The notes under the pieces: model-generated
The model's input: the letters and a program-made list of their open reading frames with translations, nothing else
The model's database searches: none
Told to the model about the DNA's origin: nothing
Program-made: the position numbers and the translations under genes
From: Pseudomonas mendocina
GTDB taxonomy: Bacteria; Pseudomonadota; Gammaproteobacteria; Pseudomonadales; Pseudomonadaceae
Reading direction: 5' to 3'
DNA length: 64,000 nt
Assembly (NCBI RefSeq): GCF_003008615.1
Contig: NZ_CP027657.1
Coordinates: 2,356,001-2,420,000 of the forward strand
Shown: positions 33,886 to 42,222 of the stretch, piece after piece
How the letters are laid out: each line of letters begins with the position of its first letter
Position numbering within the stretch: the stretch's first letter is position 1

Positions 33886-36501
33886 TCAGATATCCCAGAC
33901 CAGGTTGATCGCGAAGTTGCGACCGGGCTGGCTCAGGCGGTCGAGGTTGGCTGGAGCGGTAACACCGGCCTCACCATTGCCGTCGTAACCGCGTACGTCG
34001 TCCCACAGCCAGTACTGTTTGTCGGTCAGGTTGTACAGGCCGGCGTTGATGGTCAGATCGTCGGTCAGCTTGTAGTAACCGGTCAGGTCGAGGATGCCGT
34101 AGCCGGGCGTGGCGAACTGGCTGCCGTCGCCGGTCGGGGAGTTGAATCCACTGTTGTCGATACGGCTCTTGCGCTTGACCAGCGTCCAGTTCAGCAAGCC
34201 ACCGAAGCGCTCCTGCTCGTAGCCCAGACCGAATACGCCGGTCAGCGGGTTGACGCTGTTCAGCGGCTCGCCGCTTTCTTCGTCACGACCGCGGGCATAG
34301 GCAATCGAACCCTGGGTGTAGAGACCTGGCAGCGCGCCGAAGCTGTCCAGATTCAAACGACCCTTGGCCTCGGCACCGCGGATGGTGGCGCGGCTGATGT
34401 TGCGGCTTTGGAATATGGTCTGGCCGCCATTGGCACCTACGGCATCTTCATCGATGAAGTCGCGATAACGGTTGTAGAACACCGCCAGGCTGAAGTTGCC
34501 GCCTTCGAAGTTACCGCGCAGGCCAGCTTCCAGGCTGCGACTGGTTTCCGGGTCGAGGTTCGGGTTGGGTTCCACGATGTAGGGCGGGTTGTTGTTCTGG
34601 AAGCGACCATACATCTCCTTGGCCGTAGGCGTACGGAAGCCTTCTGCGTACTGGGCGAAGCCGGTGTATTGCTCATCGAAGGCATAGGTCACGCCGAGTT
34701 TGGGCGAGACGCGCTGCCAGGTCTTGCTTGCCTCGGTGGGCTCGAAGGTGCTGGTGGGCGGGGCGCTGGCAAGGTACTCGTCGGTCAGGTCGGGCTTGAG
34801 TTTGGTGCGGTCGTAGCGCAGACCTGGCAGGAAGGTCCACTGATTCCAGCGGATTTCGTCCTGCAGAAACACGCCGTAGACATCGACGGTTGGGTCTGGG
34901 AAATCGCTCTGGGTGGTGAGGGTATCGCCCGTGTTGTTGCTGATCGCCCCGACGCTGGGGCAGTTGGCGCCCAGTGCCTGCAGGCAGACACCATAACCGC
35001 TGCGCTGGCCGGTCACATCCTGGTGCTTGATGTTGAAACCGTAGGTCAGCAGGTGATCCGTTTCACCCAGGGCGAAGGCCTTGTCCAACTGTGCGTTGAA
35101 CACCCACTGGCGATCCTTGTAGTCGGTGCTGCGATAGCGCATCACGTCGCGGGTGATGGCCTGCGTAAAGAAGTTCCTGGCGGTGTAGTGCTCCTGGGTT
35201 CTCTGGTCGGTCTTGGCGATTTGGTAGTTCAGGCTCCATTTCAGGCTGTCGGCCAGCAGGCTGTCCAGGGCCAGGCTGTGCTCCAGGCCGAAGCGCTCAC
35301 GGGTGATTGTGTCGTTGCCGTTGCGGCCCGCGTAGTAGTTCTGTCCTACACCGATGGTCGGGGCATTGAACGGCCCGCCGACGGCGCTGAGTTGATTGCT
35401 GTCGCGATCGTCTTTGTACTTCTCGTAGGTCAGTTGCAGGCGGTCGCTGTCGTTGTAGTTCCAGCCCAGCTTGGCCAGAACGTTGGTGGTGCGTACGTCC
35501 TCGGGGTTGGCTTCGGTGCGGCCCAGGCCTGTACCGCCGGTATTGCCGTAGGACTCGGTCTCGTGGCCGTTACGCTGAGACAGATGCAGCAGGGCATCGA
35601 AGTTCTGATAGCGGCCTGCGACGGTCGCCGAATTCAGCCAGCTTTCGTCTGCGGAGCTGTAGCCGCTTTTCAGCCGGGCACCGACATCGCGGCCGTCCTT
35701 GATGATGTCGCTCGCGTCGAGTGTGAAATAGCTGACCGCCCCGCCAATGGCATTGCTGCCATACAGCGCTGAGGCCGGGCCGCGGAGGATTTCCACCCGC
35801 TTGATGATTTCCGGATCGACATAGTTGCGCTGGGTATTGGCATAGGGGCCGTAGTAGAAGCTGGCAGGGATTTCGACGCCGTCGACCTGAGTCAGCACCC
35901 GGTTACCATCGATACCGCGGATGTTGTAGCCGGTGAGGCCTGAGCGCTGACCTGTTCCGCCGACGGAGACGCCTGGCTCGTCGCGTAACAGCTGCTTGAT
36001 GGTGTTGATGTTGTTGCGATCCAGAACGGTTCGATCACGCACGCTGACCGTGCTGGGAACGGCGTTTACATCCTGCGCGTGAAGCGTGGCGGTGACCGTC
36101 ATCGCTTGCAGGGCGAGCCATTGAGACGGGTTCTTCACCAGCACCACACTGCGCTCACCAATGCTGCGGTAGCTCAGGCCGGTGCCTTCGAGCAGGCGTG
36201 CCAGGGCCAGCTCTGGCGACAGACGGCCATTGGTACCGGGCGACTCGATGCCGTCGGCCAGTTGCGCCGACAGACCAATTTGCCAACCCGTGACTTCACT
36301 GAATGCGTTCAGCGCGGCAACCAGGGGCTGGCGCTCGATGGCGAAGCGGTAACCGCTCTGACTCTGCTGTTCTGCGACGAGTGAGCCATCGGCGGCTTGA
36401 GCCAGCAGTGGCAGGCTGGCGCAGGAAATGGAGAGTGCCAGCAGCGACAGGCTGGCGCTGGACAGCCGCAGGGAACGCTGGCGTCGAGTGTGAAGGGACA
36501 T
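33886..36501 (-). CDS. TonB-dependent heme receptor with signalling (STN) domain, HxuA/HasR type
   Basis: 871 aa. A signal peptide (to AQAAD) is followed by an STN signalling domain (about 50-125: YRFAIERQPLVAALNAFSEVTGWQIGLSA), the plug (about 150-265: LLRDEPGVSVGG, RVEILRGPASALYGSNAIGGAVSYFT) and a 22-strand barrel ending in NLVWDI. EGFRTPTAKEMYGRF and EPNPNLDPETS correspond to the FRAP and NPNL boxes of heme/hemoglobin receptors. With the STN domain it should both import heme and signal to the FecR-type protein encoded upstream on the same strand. A FecI-type sigma gene and a heme oxygenase gene are next to it. The arrangement matches P. aeruginosa hxuI-hxuR-hxuA as I remember it. There is no hemophore gene nearby. 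Confidence 0.9.
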   Translation of the reverse strand: MSLHTRRQRSLRLSSASLSLLALSISCASLPLLAQAADGSLVAEQQSQSGYRFAIERQPLVAALNAFSEVTGWQIGLSAQLADGIESPGTNGRLSPELALARLLEGTGLSYRSIGERSVVLVKNPSQWLALQAMTVTATLHAQDVNAVPSTVSVRDRTVLDRNNINTIKQLLRDEPGVSVGGTGQRSGLTGYNIRGIDGNRVLTQVDGVEIPASFYYGPYANTQRNYVDPEIIKRVEILRGPASALYGSNAIGGAVSYFTLDASDIIKDGRDVGARLKSGYSSADESWLNSATVAGRYQNFDALLHLSQRNGHETESYGNTGGTGLGRTEANPEDVRTTNVLAKLGWNYNDSDRLQLTYEKYKDDRDSNQLSAVGGPFNAPTIGVGQNYYAGRNGNDTITRERFGLEHSLALDSLLADSLKWSLNYQIAKTDQRTQEHYTARNFFTQAITRDVMRYRSTDYKDRQWVFNAQLDKAFALGETDHLLTYGFNIKHQDVTGQRSGYGVCLQALGANCPSVGAISNNTGDTLTTQSDFPDPTVDVYGVFLQDEIRWNQWTFLPGLRYDRTKLKPDLTDEYLASAPPTSTFEPTEASKTWQRVSPKLGVTYAFDEQYTGFAQYAEGFRTPTAKEMYGRFQNNNPPYIVEPNPNLDPETSRSLEAGLRGNFEGGNFSLAVFYNRYRDFIDEDAVGANGGQTIFQSRNISRATIRGAEAKGRLNLDSFGALPGLYTQGSIAYARGRDEESGEPLNSVNPLTGVFGLGYEQERFGGLLNWTLVKRKSRIDNSGFNSPTGDGSQFATPGYGILDLTGYYKLTDDLTINAGLYNLTDKQYWLWDDVRGYDGNGEAGVTAPANLDRLSQPGRNFAINLVWDI

Positions 36502-36559
36502 GGGTAAGCTCTCTGTGTGCGTCGGTCAGTTAATGCGAATTGTTTGCATTGTTCTGACG

Positions 36560-36589
36560 AGACGAACGACTCCTGCGAGAGCGTAAAAA
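36560..36589 (-). promoter_or_regulatory. Candidate ECF-sigma promoter of the heme receptor gene
   Basis: On the minus strand TTTTTACG (36582-36589) is followed after 12 bases by TCGTTCGTCT (36560-36569). The same two blocks with a 13-base spacer precede the heme oxygenase gene, which suggests a promoter class read by the adjacent FecI-type sigma factor. The receptor ATG is about 60 bases downstream. Confidence 0.6.
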
Positions 36590-36598
36590 TTATTCTTC

Positions 36599-37615
36599 TC
36601 AGTTGAGAATCAGTAGCGACGGGTATTCGTGAAGCTGGGCCGAGGTCACCTGTGCCAGCGAGCGCACGATGTCGGCGGGTTCGCTCAGGCGGTAGTTTCC
36701 GGTGATGCGCAGGTCATCCAGGCGGGAATTGCCACTGATGATCCAGCCGGGATAGTAGCGGCGCAGCTCGTCCAGCACTTCGTGCAGAGGGCGATCATCG
36801 AAGATCAGGCGGCCCTGAACCCAGGCGAGCTGGTTGGCCGTGACGCCGTGGGTACGATTGCCGATACCGTCCGGGCCGACCCGGATGCTGTCGCCGCTGG
36901 CCAGGTAGATGCGGCTGTCGTTACCCCGTGTGTGCACCTCGATCTCGCCGCGTTCGACGCTGACTTCGGCCTCGTCGCCGAGATAGCGGACGGAGAATGC
37001 GGTGCCGCGTACCGAGATCAGAATGGGCCCGGCGGCAACCTGGAAGGGGCGGCTGCTGTCCTTGGCAACGTCGAAGTAGGCTTCGCCACGCAGCAGTTGC
37101 GTGACGCGCTGGTGCTCGTCGATCTGGCTGGAGAAGGCACTGCCTGTGTTGAGCAGTACGCGCGAGCCGTCGGCCAGATCCAGGCTTTGTCGCTGGCCGA
37201 TGGCCGTGACATGGTCGGCCCGCAAACGCAGCAGCAGGTCGCTTTGCAGGGTGATACCGACTACCAGCAACAGTGAGGCGGCAATCGCCAGGGTTCTGCC
37301 GATACGCCGCGCACGCTTGGGTGCTGTCTGTCTGCTGCGCTCCAGGCGAGCGGCGGCTGTCACCAGTGTGGGCGCTTGCCAGCAGCGCTGGGCGCGTTCG
37401 AACGCTTCGGCATTGGCCGGGGAGGCGGCCAGCCACTCGGCGAATCGCGCCCGGCAATCGTCGTCGGCATTTTCCAGCAGGAGCAGCCAGTCCAGCGCCT
37501 GGCTCAACGGCGTGTCGCTGTCGATGGGTGATCCCTGCTGCTGATGCATCGGGCTGTTCTCGAAACCGGGGGGCAATATTCTGGCCGAAGGTGTGAGTGA
37601 GCGATAGTCGCTCAT
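36599..37615 (-). CDS. FecR-type anti-sigma factor / surface-signalling transducer
   Basis: About 338 aa from the ATG at 37615, which overlaps the sigma stop as ATGA (a longer frame begins at 37651). Residues about 40-75 hold the DUF4880-type region that contacts the sigma factor (ALDWLLLLENADDDCRARFAEWLAASPANAEAFERA). One transmembrane helix (LAIAASLLLVVGITLQ) is followed by the periplasmic FecR domain (LADGSRVLLNTGSAFSSQ; FDVAKDSSRPFQVAAGPILISVRGTAFSVR), which receives the signal from the receptor STN domain. The C-terminal STN-like segment (FDDRPLHEVLDELRRYYPGW) is normal for the family. It sits between the sigma gene and its receptor gene. Confidence 0.92.
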   Translation of the reverse strand: MSDYRSLTPSARILPPGFENSPMHQQQGSPIDSDTPLSQALDWLLLLENADDDCRARFAEWLAASPANAEAFERAQRCWQAPTLVTAAARLERSRQTAPKRARRIGRTLAIAASLLLVVGITLQSDLLLRLRADHVTAIGQRQSLDLADGSRVLLNTGSAFSSQIDEHQRVTQLLRGEAYFDVAKDSSRPFQVAAGPILISVRGTAFSVRYLGDEAEVSVERGEIEVHTRGNDSRIYLASGDSIRVGPDGIGNRTHGVTANQLAWVQGRLIFDDRPLHEVLDELRRYYPGWIISGNSRLDDLRITGNYRLSEPADIVRSLAQVTSAQLHEYPSLLILN

Positions 37616-38133
37616 GTCGGCGGGCTCAGGCGGTCGAGCAGAGTCATGCACAAGGCCATGATCAACTTGAGCTCTTTTTGTACCGTGCTGGGTGAAACAC
37701 CCAGCTCGGCGGCGATCTCGGCATAGCCCTGGCCATGCAGGCGGCTGAGAATGAAGATGCGTTGCTGGCGCTCGCTCAATTGCTCCAGTGCACTGCCCAG
37801 GCGCTGCAGGAGGCGCTCGGCATGCAGGCTGTCCTCGCTGGATGAGCCTGGTGCCGGGACGGCCTGCATGATGGCGTCCGGCACGTCATCGAGCATGGTG
37901 CGCGACTGCATGCGTTCGCGGCGCAGGTGGTCGAGCGCCAGGTTGCGCCCCGTCTGGAACAGAAAGGGTTCGAGATGATCGACCGGTTTTTCGCGCAGGC
38001 TACGGGCCACCCGCAGGTAGGTTTCCTGCACCAGCTCCTCGGCGATGCTGGCGTTCTTCACGATTTTCACCAGGGTACGCAGCAGCGGGGTGCGCTGGCT
38101 GATGAATACGCTGTCTAGGTTGGAAATGGTCAC
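37612..38133 (-). CDS. FecI-type ECF sigma factor (iron/heme starvation group)
   Basis: About 173 aa from GTG at 38133. Region 2 (VKNASIAEELVQETYLRVAR; FLFQTGRNLALDHLRRER) and region 4 (LSERQQRIFILSRLHGQGYAEIAAELGVSPSTVQKEL) are typical of FecI-like sigma factors. The frame is open to an ATG at 38175, but that ATG lies inside a Fur-box-like sequence, so the shorter start is more likely. It should direct transcription of the receptor gene and probably the divergent heme oxygenase gene when heme signals through the receptor and FecR. Iron control by Fur is expected from the site at 38161-38179. Confidence 0.92.
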   Translation of the reverse strand: MTISNLDSVFISQRTPLLRTLVKIVKNASIAEELVQETYLRVARSLREKPVDHLEPFLFQTGRNLALDHLRRERMQSRTMLDDVPDAIMQAVPAPGSSSEDSLHAERLLQRLGSALEQLSERQQRIFILSRLHGQGYAEIAAELGVSPSTVQKELKLIMALCMTLLDRLSPPT

Positions 38134-38160
38134 TGGCAAGCTCGGTTCGCCGACTACAAA

Positions 38161-38179
38161 ATAAATAATAATCATTTTT
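38161..38179. promoter_or_regulatory. Fur-box-like site upstream of the ECF sigma gene
   Basis: ATAAATAATAATCATTTTT matches the 19-bp Fur consensus GATAATGATAATCATTATC at 13 of 19 positions, including an unbroken ATAATCATT core. It lies 28 bases upstream of the sigma GTG, in the spacer with divergent hemO. Iron-dependent repression of the whole heme system is the natural reading. Confidence 0.7.
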
Positions 38180-38248
38180 AATAAGGTCGACTAGCGAGCG
38201 GGGCCATGGCGCGTCGTTCGAGCGATACCTCGCTGTAATTCACCGTTA

Positions 38249-38279
38249 TTTTTACGGAGCTGGGCAGGTTCGTTCGTCT
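38249..38279 (+). promoter_or_regulatory. Candidate ECF-sigma promoter of hemO
   Basis: TTTTTACG (38249-38256), a 13-base spacer, then TCGTTCGTCT (38270-38279). The two blocks are identical to those upstream of the receptor gene, where the spacer is 12. It lies about 97 bases before the hemO ATG. Confidence 0.6.
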
Positions 38280-38376
38280 TTATAAGGCAGTGGTGGTCGA
38301 ACGCCTTGCGCATCTCGCGCAGCTGTTCAGGGCGTCAGATCGGTCTAACTTCATGCCAGTCATCAGTGAGCTTTTC

Positions 38377-38967
38377 ATGAACGCTTCTTCGCAACTTTCC
38401 CATCCGCTGCGTTCGCAGCGCCTCAACCAGGTCACTCACGAGCCGCACAGCAAGCTCGACAATCTGGTGAAGAGCCATGATCCGTTCGGCAGCCCGGAGC
38501 GGTTCTCCCACTTCGTGGCGGCCCAGTACCTGTTCCAGCGTGATCTGGAAAAACTCTACAACGACCCCGAGCTGACCAAACTGGTGCCGGATCTGCCGCA
38601 GCGTTGCCGCGTCGACCAGGCCAGGCTGGATCTGGCCGATCTGAACCGCGCCTTGCCCGAGGGTGATGACAGTATCCGCAACAAGACCATGGGCACCGGC
38701 GAGGCATTGGCCTGGCTGTTCGTGTCCGAAGGTTCCAAGTTGGGCGCAGCTTTCCTGCTCAAGCGCATGCCGGCGCTGGGTCTGAGCGAAACCTTCGGCG
38801 CGCGTCATCTCGGTGAGCCGGCAGGTGGTCGCGCACAAGGCTGGAAAGCGTTCACGGCGGTGCTCGATAGCGTCGAGCTGGATGCCGAGCAGGAGCGTCT
38901 GGCCGAGGCGGCGGCGATTGCCGCTTTCGAGCGTTTCACCGTGCACTTGGAACGTTGTTTTGCCTGA
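38377..38967 (+). CDS. hemO: Heme oxygenase HemO/PigA
   Basis: About 196 aa. It opens heme to biliverdin, releasing iron and CO, in the cytoplasm. The sequence closely follows P. aeruginosa HemO: LRSQRLNQVTHEPHSKLDNLVKS with the proximal His, FVAAQYLFQRDLEKLY, ALAWLFVSEGSKLGAAFL and FGARHLGEPAGGRAQGWKAF. The Asn seven residues before the proximal His and the Lys eight after it are present; in P. aeruginosa HemO the equivalent N19 and K34 are linked to delta-type regioselectivity, so a delta/beta product is a reasonable guess. I prefer the ATG at 38377 (GTGAG upstream) over 38353. A candidate ECF promoter precedes it. The stop overlaps the start of a DUF454 gene. Confidence 0.93.
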   Translation: MNASSQLSHPLRSQRLNQVTHEPHSKLDNLVKSHDPFGSPERFSHFVAAQYLFQRDLEKLYNDPELTKLVPDLPQRCRVDQARLDLADLNRALPEGDDSIRNKTMGTGEALAWLFVSEGSKLGAAFLLKRMPALGLSETFGARHLGEPAGGRAQGWKAFTAVLDSVELDAEQERLAEAAAIAAFERFTVHLERCFA

Positions 38968-39358
38968 AGCCACGCTGGCGCGTTCGGCCTGGCAGCGCTG
39001 GTTGTGGTTGCTGGTGGCCTACCTGAGCATCGGCATGGCCATGCTCGGCGTGATACTGCCGGGGCTGCCCACTACCGAGTTCGTTCTGCTTGCCGCCTGG
39101 GCGGCTTCACGCAGCTCACCTCGGTTGGCCGCCTGGCTGGAGAACCATCGTATCTTCGGCCCGCTGCTGCGTGACTGGAAGAACGGTGGCCTGATCGCCC
39201 GACGCACCAAGTGGGTGGCCAGCCTGAGCATGCTGGTGGCCCTGACCATCCTGTTGCTGACGGTCGATCACCTGCCGTCGGTGCTGTTCGCCGCGGCCGG
39301 CATGAGTTGCGGTGCGCTGTTCATCTGGACGCGGCCGGAGAAACCGAAGGCCGGGTAG
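38960..39358 (+). CDS. DUF454 (YbaN family) inner-membrane protein
   Basis: About 132 aa starting at TTG 38960, overlapping the hemO stop, so it is probably translated from the hemO transcript. The DUF454 signature is clear: LSIGMAMLGVILPGLPTTEFVLLAAWAASRSSPRLAAWLENHRIFGPLLRDW, followed by GLIARRTKW and a C-terminal hydrophobic pair. It has about four membrane segments. Function is unknown; its coupling to heme oxygenase hints at a role connected with heme or iron. The start is uncertain because no ATG is available near the overlap. Confidence 0.83.
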   Translation: MPEATLARSAWQRWLWLLVAYLSIGMAMLGVILPGLPTTEFVLLAAWAASRSSPRLAAWLENHRIFGPLLRDWKNGGLIARRTKWVASLSMLVALTILLLTVDHLPSVLFAAAGMSCGALFIWTRPEKPKAG

Positions 39359-39375
39359 GGCGTTTTCAAGATCCC

Positions 39376-39487
39376 GTAGCCCGGATGCAATCCGGGACGG
39401 TCCGGCGCGATGCCACGGATTGCATCCGGGCTACAGGGCTGTGGCTCCGTAGGGTGCGCCGTGCGCACCGGCGGTGGCACACCCTAC
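39376..39487. repeat. Cluster of two intergenic palindrome families
   Basis: 39376-39434 is an inverted pair of the GTAGCCCGGAT-type repeat (left arm GTAGCCCGGATGCAATCCGG, right arm ATTGCATCCGGGCTAC). 39449-39469 is a GTAGGGTGCGCC-type copy, closed by an inverse end CACACCCTACC by 39488. They fill the gap between DUF454 and the TRAP permease gene. Confidence 0.75.
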
Positions 39488-39489
39488 CC

Positions 39490-39516
39490 AAAGGCGCTCC
39501 AGCGGAGCGCCTTTTT
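39490..39516. terminator. Rho-independent terminator between convergent genes
   Basis: AAAGGCGCTCC and GGAGCGCCTTTTT pair perfectly around AGC. The T-run favours the plus (hemO-DUF454) direction, but the AAA on the other side lets it act on the TRAP permease transcript as well. Confidence 0.85.
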
Positions 39517-39519
39517 CGT

Positions 39520-42084
39520 TCAGAACAAGGTCTGTGGCAGTTGCTGCGCTCGCGCCCGGCGCAGTTGCAGCCAGCCCATCAGGCCGAGCAGGAGAACCGC
39601 TGGAATCCACATGATCTCCTTGGGAGGGCGGTGGGTTTCCATCTGCAGCTCGAGGATCTCCTGGTCGAACTGCAGGCCGGCGCGTTCGGCTGCCGATCTG
39701 AAGCTCACCGCGTCGATCAGGGTGCGTTCGCCTTCTTCATACAGCGTCAGACCCAGGGCCTCCAGGCGTTCCTCGGGCACGCTGTCTGGCACCTTGAACA
39801 TCACCGTCAGGTCGCGGGTGCTGCCATCCACTTCCTCCTGACGCACCACCAGGCGTAGATCGTCGCCGGGTCCGGCCCGCTCCAGCGCTTCGGCGAAGCG
39901 TGCCGGTGGTTCGCTGTGGTAGGGCGGGGTGATGCGATCCAGCCAGAAGTCCGGGCGGAACAGGGTGAAGGAGATCAGTAGCAGCAGCGGCAGTTCGAAC
40001 CAGCGGTTGCGGGTGATGAACCAGCCTTGGGTGGCCGAGGCGAACACCAGCATCGCCAGCGTGGCGCTGAAGAAGGTGATGATGCCCTGGGTGACGGTCA
40101 CGTCGATCAACAACAGGTCGGTGTTGAAGATGAACATGAACGGCCAGACGATGCTGCGCGCGTCGTAGATGAAGGCCTGGATACCGGTCTTGATCGGGTC
40201 GTCCTTGGCGATCGCCGCTGCGGCGAACGAGGCCAGCCCCACCGGTGGTGTGGAGTCGGCCAGCAGGCCGAAGTAGAAGACGAACATGTGCACCGCGATC
40301 AGCGGTACCACCAGACCATGCTGCTGGCCGAGCGAGACGATCACCGGCGCCATCAGCGACGACACCACGATGTAGTTGGCAGTGGTAGGCAGGCCGAGGC
40401 CGAGCACCACACAGAACACCCCGGTGAGCACCAGCATCAGCAGCAGGTTACCCATCGACAGGGTTTCCACCAGGTCAGCGAGAACGATGCCGACGCCAGT
40501 CTGCGAGATGGCACCGACCACGATGCCGGCGGTGGCGGTGGCCACGCCGATACCGATCATGCCGCGGGCACCAGCCTGCAGCGCGGCGTACAGGTCATGC
40601 AGACCATTGCGCAGGGTGCCGGCGCGACGCAGCGGGTCGCGGCGCATCAGGTTGAGCAGCGGGCGCTGGGTGATGAGGATGACGATCAGCGACAGCACGC
40701 CCCAGAAGGCCGACAGGCCGGGGGACAGGCGCTCGACCATCAGGCACCAGACCAGGATCACCATCGGCAGCAGGAAGTGCAGGCCGGAGAGGAACACCTT
40801 GCGTGTGTCCGGCAACTGGGTCAGGGCGGTCTCCGGGTCTTCTGCCGCGAGCTGTTCGACCCCGGCGGAGATGCGGATCAGCACCAGGTAGGCAACGGCG
40901 ATCAGCCCGGCGATCACCCAGCCGGCATTGTTGCCGAACAGCGGCTTGAGCCAGCCGAGGCCGTAGTACACGGCCAGGGCCAGGGCGCTGACCAGGGCGA
41001 TGCCGAAGCTCAGGGTCATCAGGCGCAGCAGGAGGGGCTTCGGCGTCGGCCGTGGCAGGCCGGTCATGCCCAGCTTGACTGCTTCCAGGTGCACCAGCCA
41101 GAGCAGGGTGATGTAGGAAATGGTCGCCGGCAGCAGGGCGTGCTTGAGCACCTCGACATAGGGAATACCGACGTACTCGATCATCAGAAAGGCCGCAGCG
41201 CCCATCACCGGCGGCATCATCTGGCCGTTGGTCGAGGCGGCCACTTCGATGGCGGCGGCCTTGGTGCCGGGGTAGCCGACCTTCTTCATCATCGGAATGG
41301 TGAAGGGGCCGGTGGTGACCACGTTGGCGATCGACGAACCGGACATCAGGCTGGTCAGCATCGAGCCGATCACCGAGGCCTTGGCCGGGCCGCCACGCAT
41401 GTGCCCGAGCATGGAGAACGCCAGCTGGATGAAGTAATGGCCGGCGCCGGCGCGGTCGAGCATGGCGCCGAACAGCACGAAGAGAAAGACGAAGGCCGTG
41501 GACACGCCCAGCGCCACGCCGAATACACCTTCGCTGCTCAGCCACTGGTGGTTGGCCAGCGCCTCCCAGGACACGCCGCGGTGCGACAGCATGCCGGGCA
41601 TCCACGGGCCGGCGACGGAGTAGACGAGAAACACCAGGGCGATCACCGCCAGCGCAGGGCCGAGGCTGCGGCGCGTGGCTTCCAGCAACAGCGGGATGCC
41701 GATCAGCGCGGTGAGCAGGTCGAGGCTGGTCGGTGTGCCTGGCCGGCTGGAGAGTTCGCGGTAGAAGATGAACAGGTAGAGCACCGCCGCGCCAGCCAGC
41801 AGAGCGAACAGCAGGTCGTGCCAGGGCACGTGGCTGCGCGGTGAACGACTGAAGGCGGGGTAGACCAGAAAGGCCAGGGTCAGGGCGAAGGCCAGGTGGA
41901 TGGCCCTGGCTTCGGCATCATTGAAGATGCCAAAACTGAAAATGAACGGCAGGGGTGAAACCAGCCACAACTGGAACAGCGACCAGCTCAGGGCTAGGGC
42001 GGCAATCAGCCCGGCCATCACCCCGCTCGGGGATCGAGCACCGGTTTCCTGGGCCGCGAGTTCGGCAGCGCTCTGTTGATTCAT
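39520..42084 (-). CDS. TRAP transporter fused permease (DctQM) with DUF3394 C-terminus
   Basis: 854 aa. A fused small-plus-large TRAP permease with 16 or more membrane segments. The DctM-type large-subunit region includes LFGAMLDRAGAGHYFIQLAF, GGPAKASVIGSMLTSLMSGSSIANVVTTG, NGQMMPPVMGAAAFLM and LGLPTTANYIVVSSLMAP. The C-terminal DUF3394 domain (about 690-830) ends in a last membrane helix. It couples solute uptake to a cation gradient and is served by a TAXI-type binding protein, encoded immediately upstream. The RidA and D-amino-acid dehydrogenase genes beyond suggest that the substrate is a D-amino acid, possibly D-glutamate. Confidence 0.92.
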   Translation of the reverse strand: MNQQSAAELAAQETGARSPSGVMAGLIAALALSWSLFQLWLVSPLPFIFSFGIFNDAEARAIHLAFALTLAFLVYPAFSRSPRSHVPWHDLLFALLAGAAVLYLFIFYRELSSRPGTPTSLDLLTALIGIPLLLEATRRSLGPALAVIALVFLVYSVAGPWMPGMLSHRGVSWEALANHQWLSSEGVFGVALGVSTAFVFLFVLFGAMLDRAGAGHYFIQLAFSMLGHMRGGPAKASVIGSMLTSLMSGSSIANVVTTGPFTIPMMKKVGYPGTKAAAIEVAASTNGQMMPPVMGAAAFLMIEYVGIPYVEVLKHALLPATISYITLLWLVHLEAVKLGMTGLPRPTPKPLLLRLMTLSFGIALVSALALAVYYGLGWLKPLFGNNAGWVIAGLIAVAYLVLIRISAGVEQLAAEDPETALTQLPDTRKVFLSGLHFLLPMVILVWCLMVERLSPGLSAFWGVLSLIVILITQRPLLNLMRRDPLRRAGTLRNGLHDLYAALQAGARGMIGIGVATATAGIVVGAISQTGVGIVLADLVETLSMGNLLLMLVLTGVFCVVLGLGLPTTANYIVVSSLMAPVIVSLGQQHGLVVPLIAVHMFVFYFGLLADSTPPVGLASFAAAAIAKDDPIKTGIQAFIYDARSIVWPFMFIFNTDLLLIDVTVTQGIITFFSATLAMLVFASATQGWFITRNRWFELPLLLLISFTLFRPDFWLDRITPPYHSEPPARFAEALERAGPGDDLRLVVRQEEVDGSTRDLTVMFKVPDSVPEERLEALGLTLYEEGERTLIDAVSFRSAAERAGLQFDQEILELQMETHRPPKEIMWIPAVLLLGLMGWLQLRRARAQQLPQTLF

Positions 42085-42106
42085 GGGTGCAGCTCCAAAT
42101 CAAACG

Positions 42107-42131
42107 GCCGATCCTGAAGGATCGGCCGGTA
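42107..42131. terminator. Hairpin between TAXI and TRAP permease genes
   Basis: CCGATCC and GGATCGG pair around TGAA, with further pairing of the flanking GGC/GCC. There is no T-run; it may tune expression of the permease relative to the more abundant binding protein. Confidence 0.4.
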
Positions 42132-42222
42132 ATCTCGGTGACGCGAGCACCACTCGCGGCAGTGCGCGAGTGGTCTCTCCGCTTGCCCGGCTCAGGCCGC
42201 AGCAGGCGGGGTGGCGACTCTG

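Noticed and set aside
40027..41844. A 605-codon plus-strand frame opposite the TRAP permease gene
   Set aside because: His/Gln/Asp-rich antisense shadow of membrane-helix codons; the minus-strand permease is clear.
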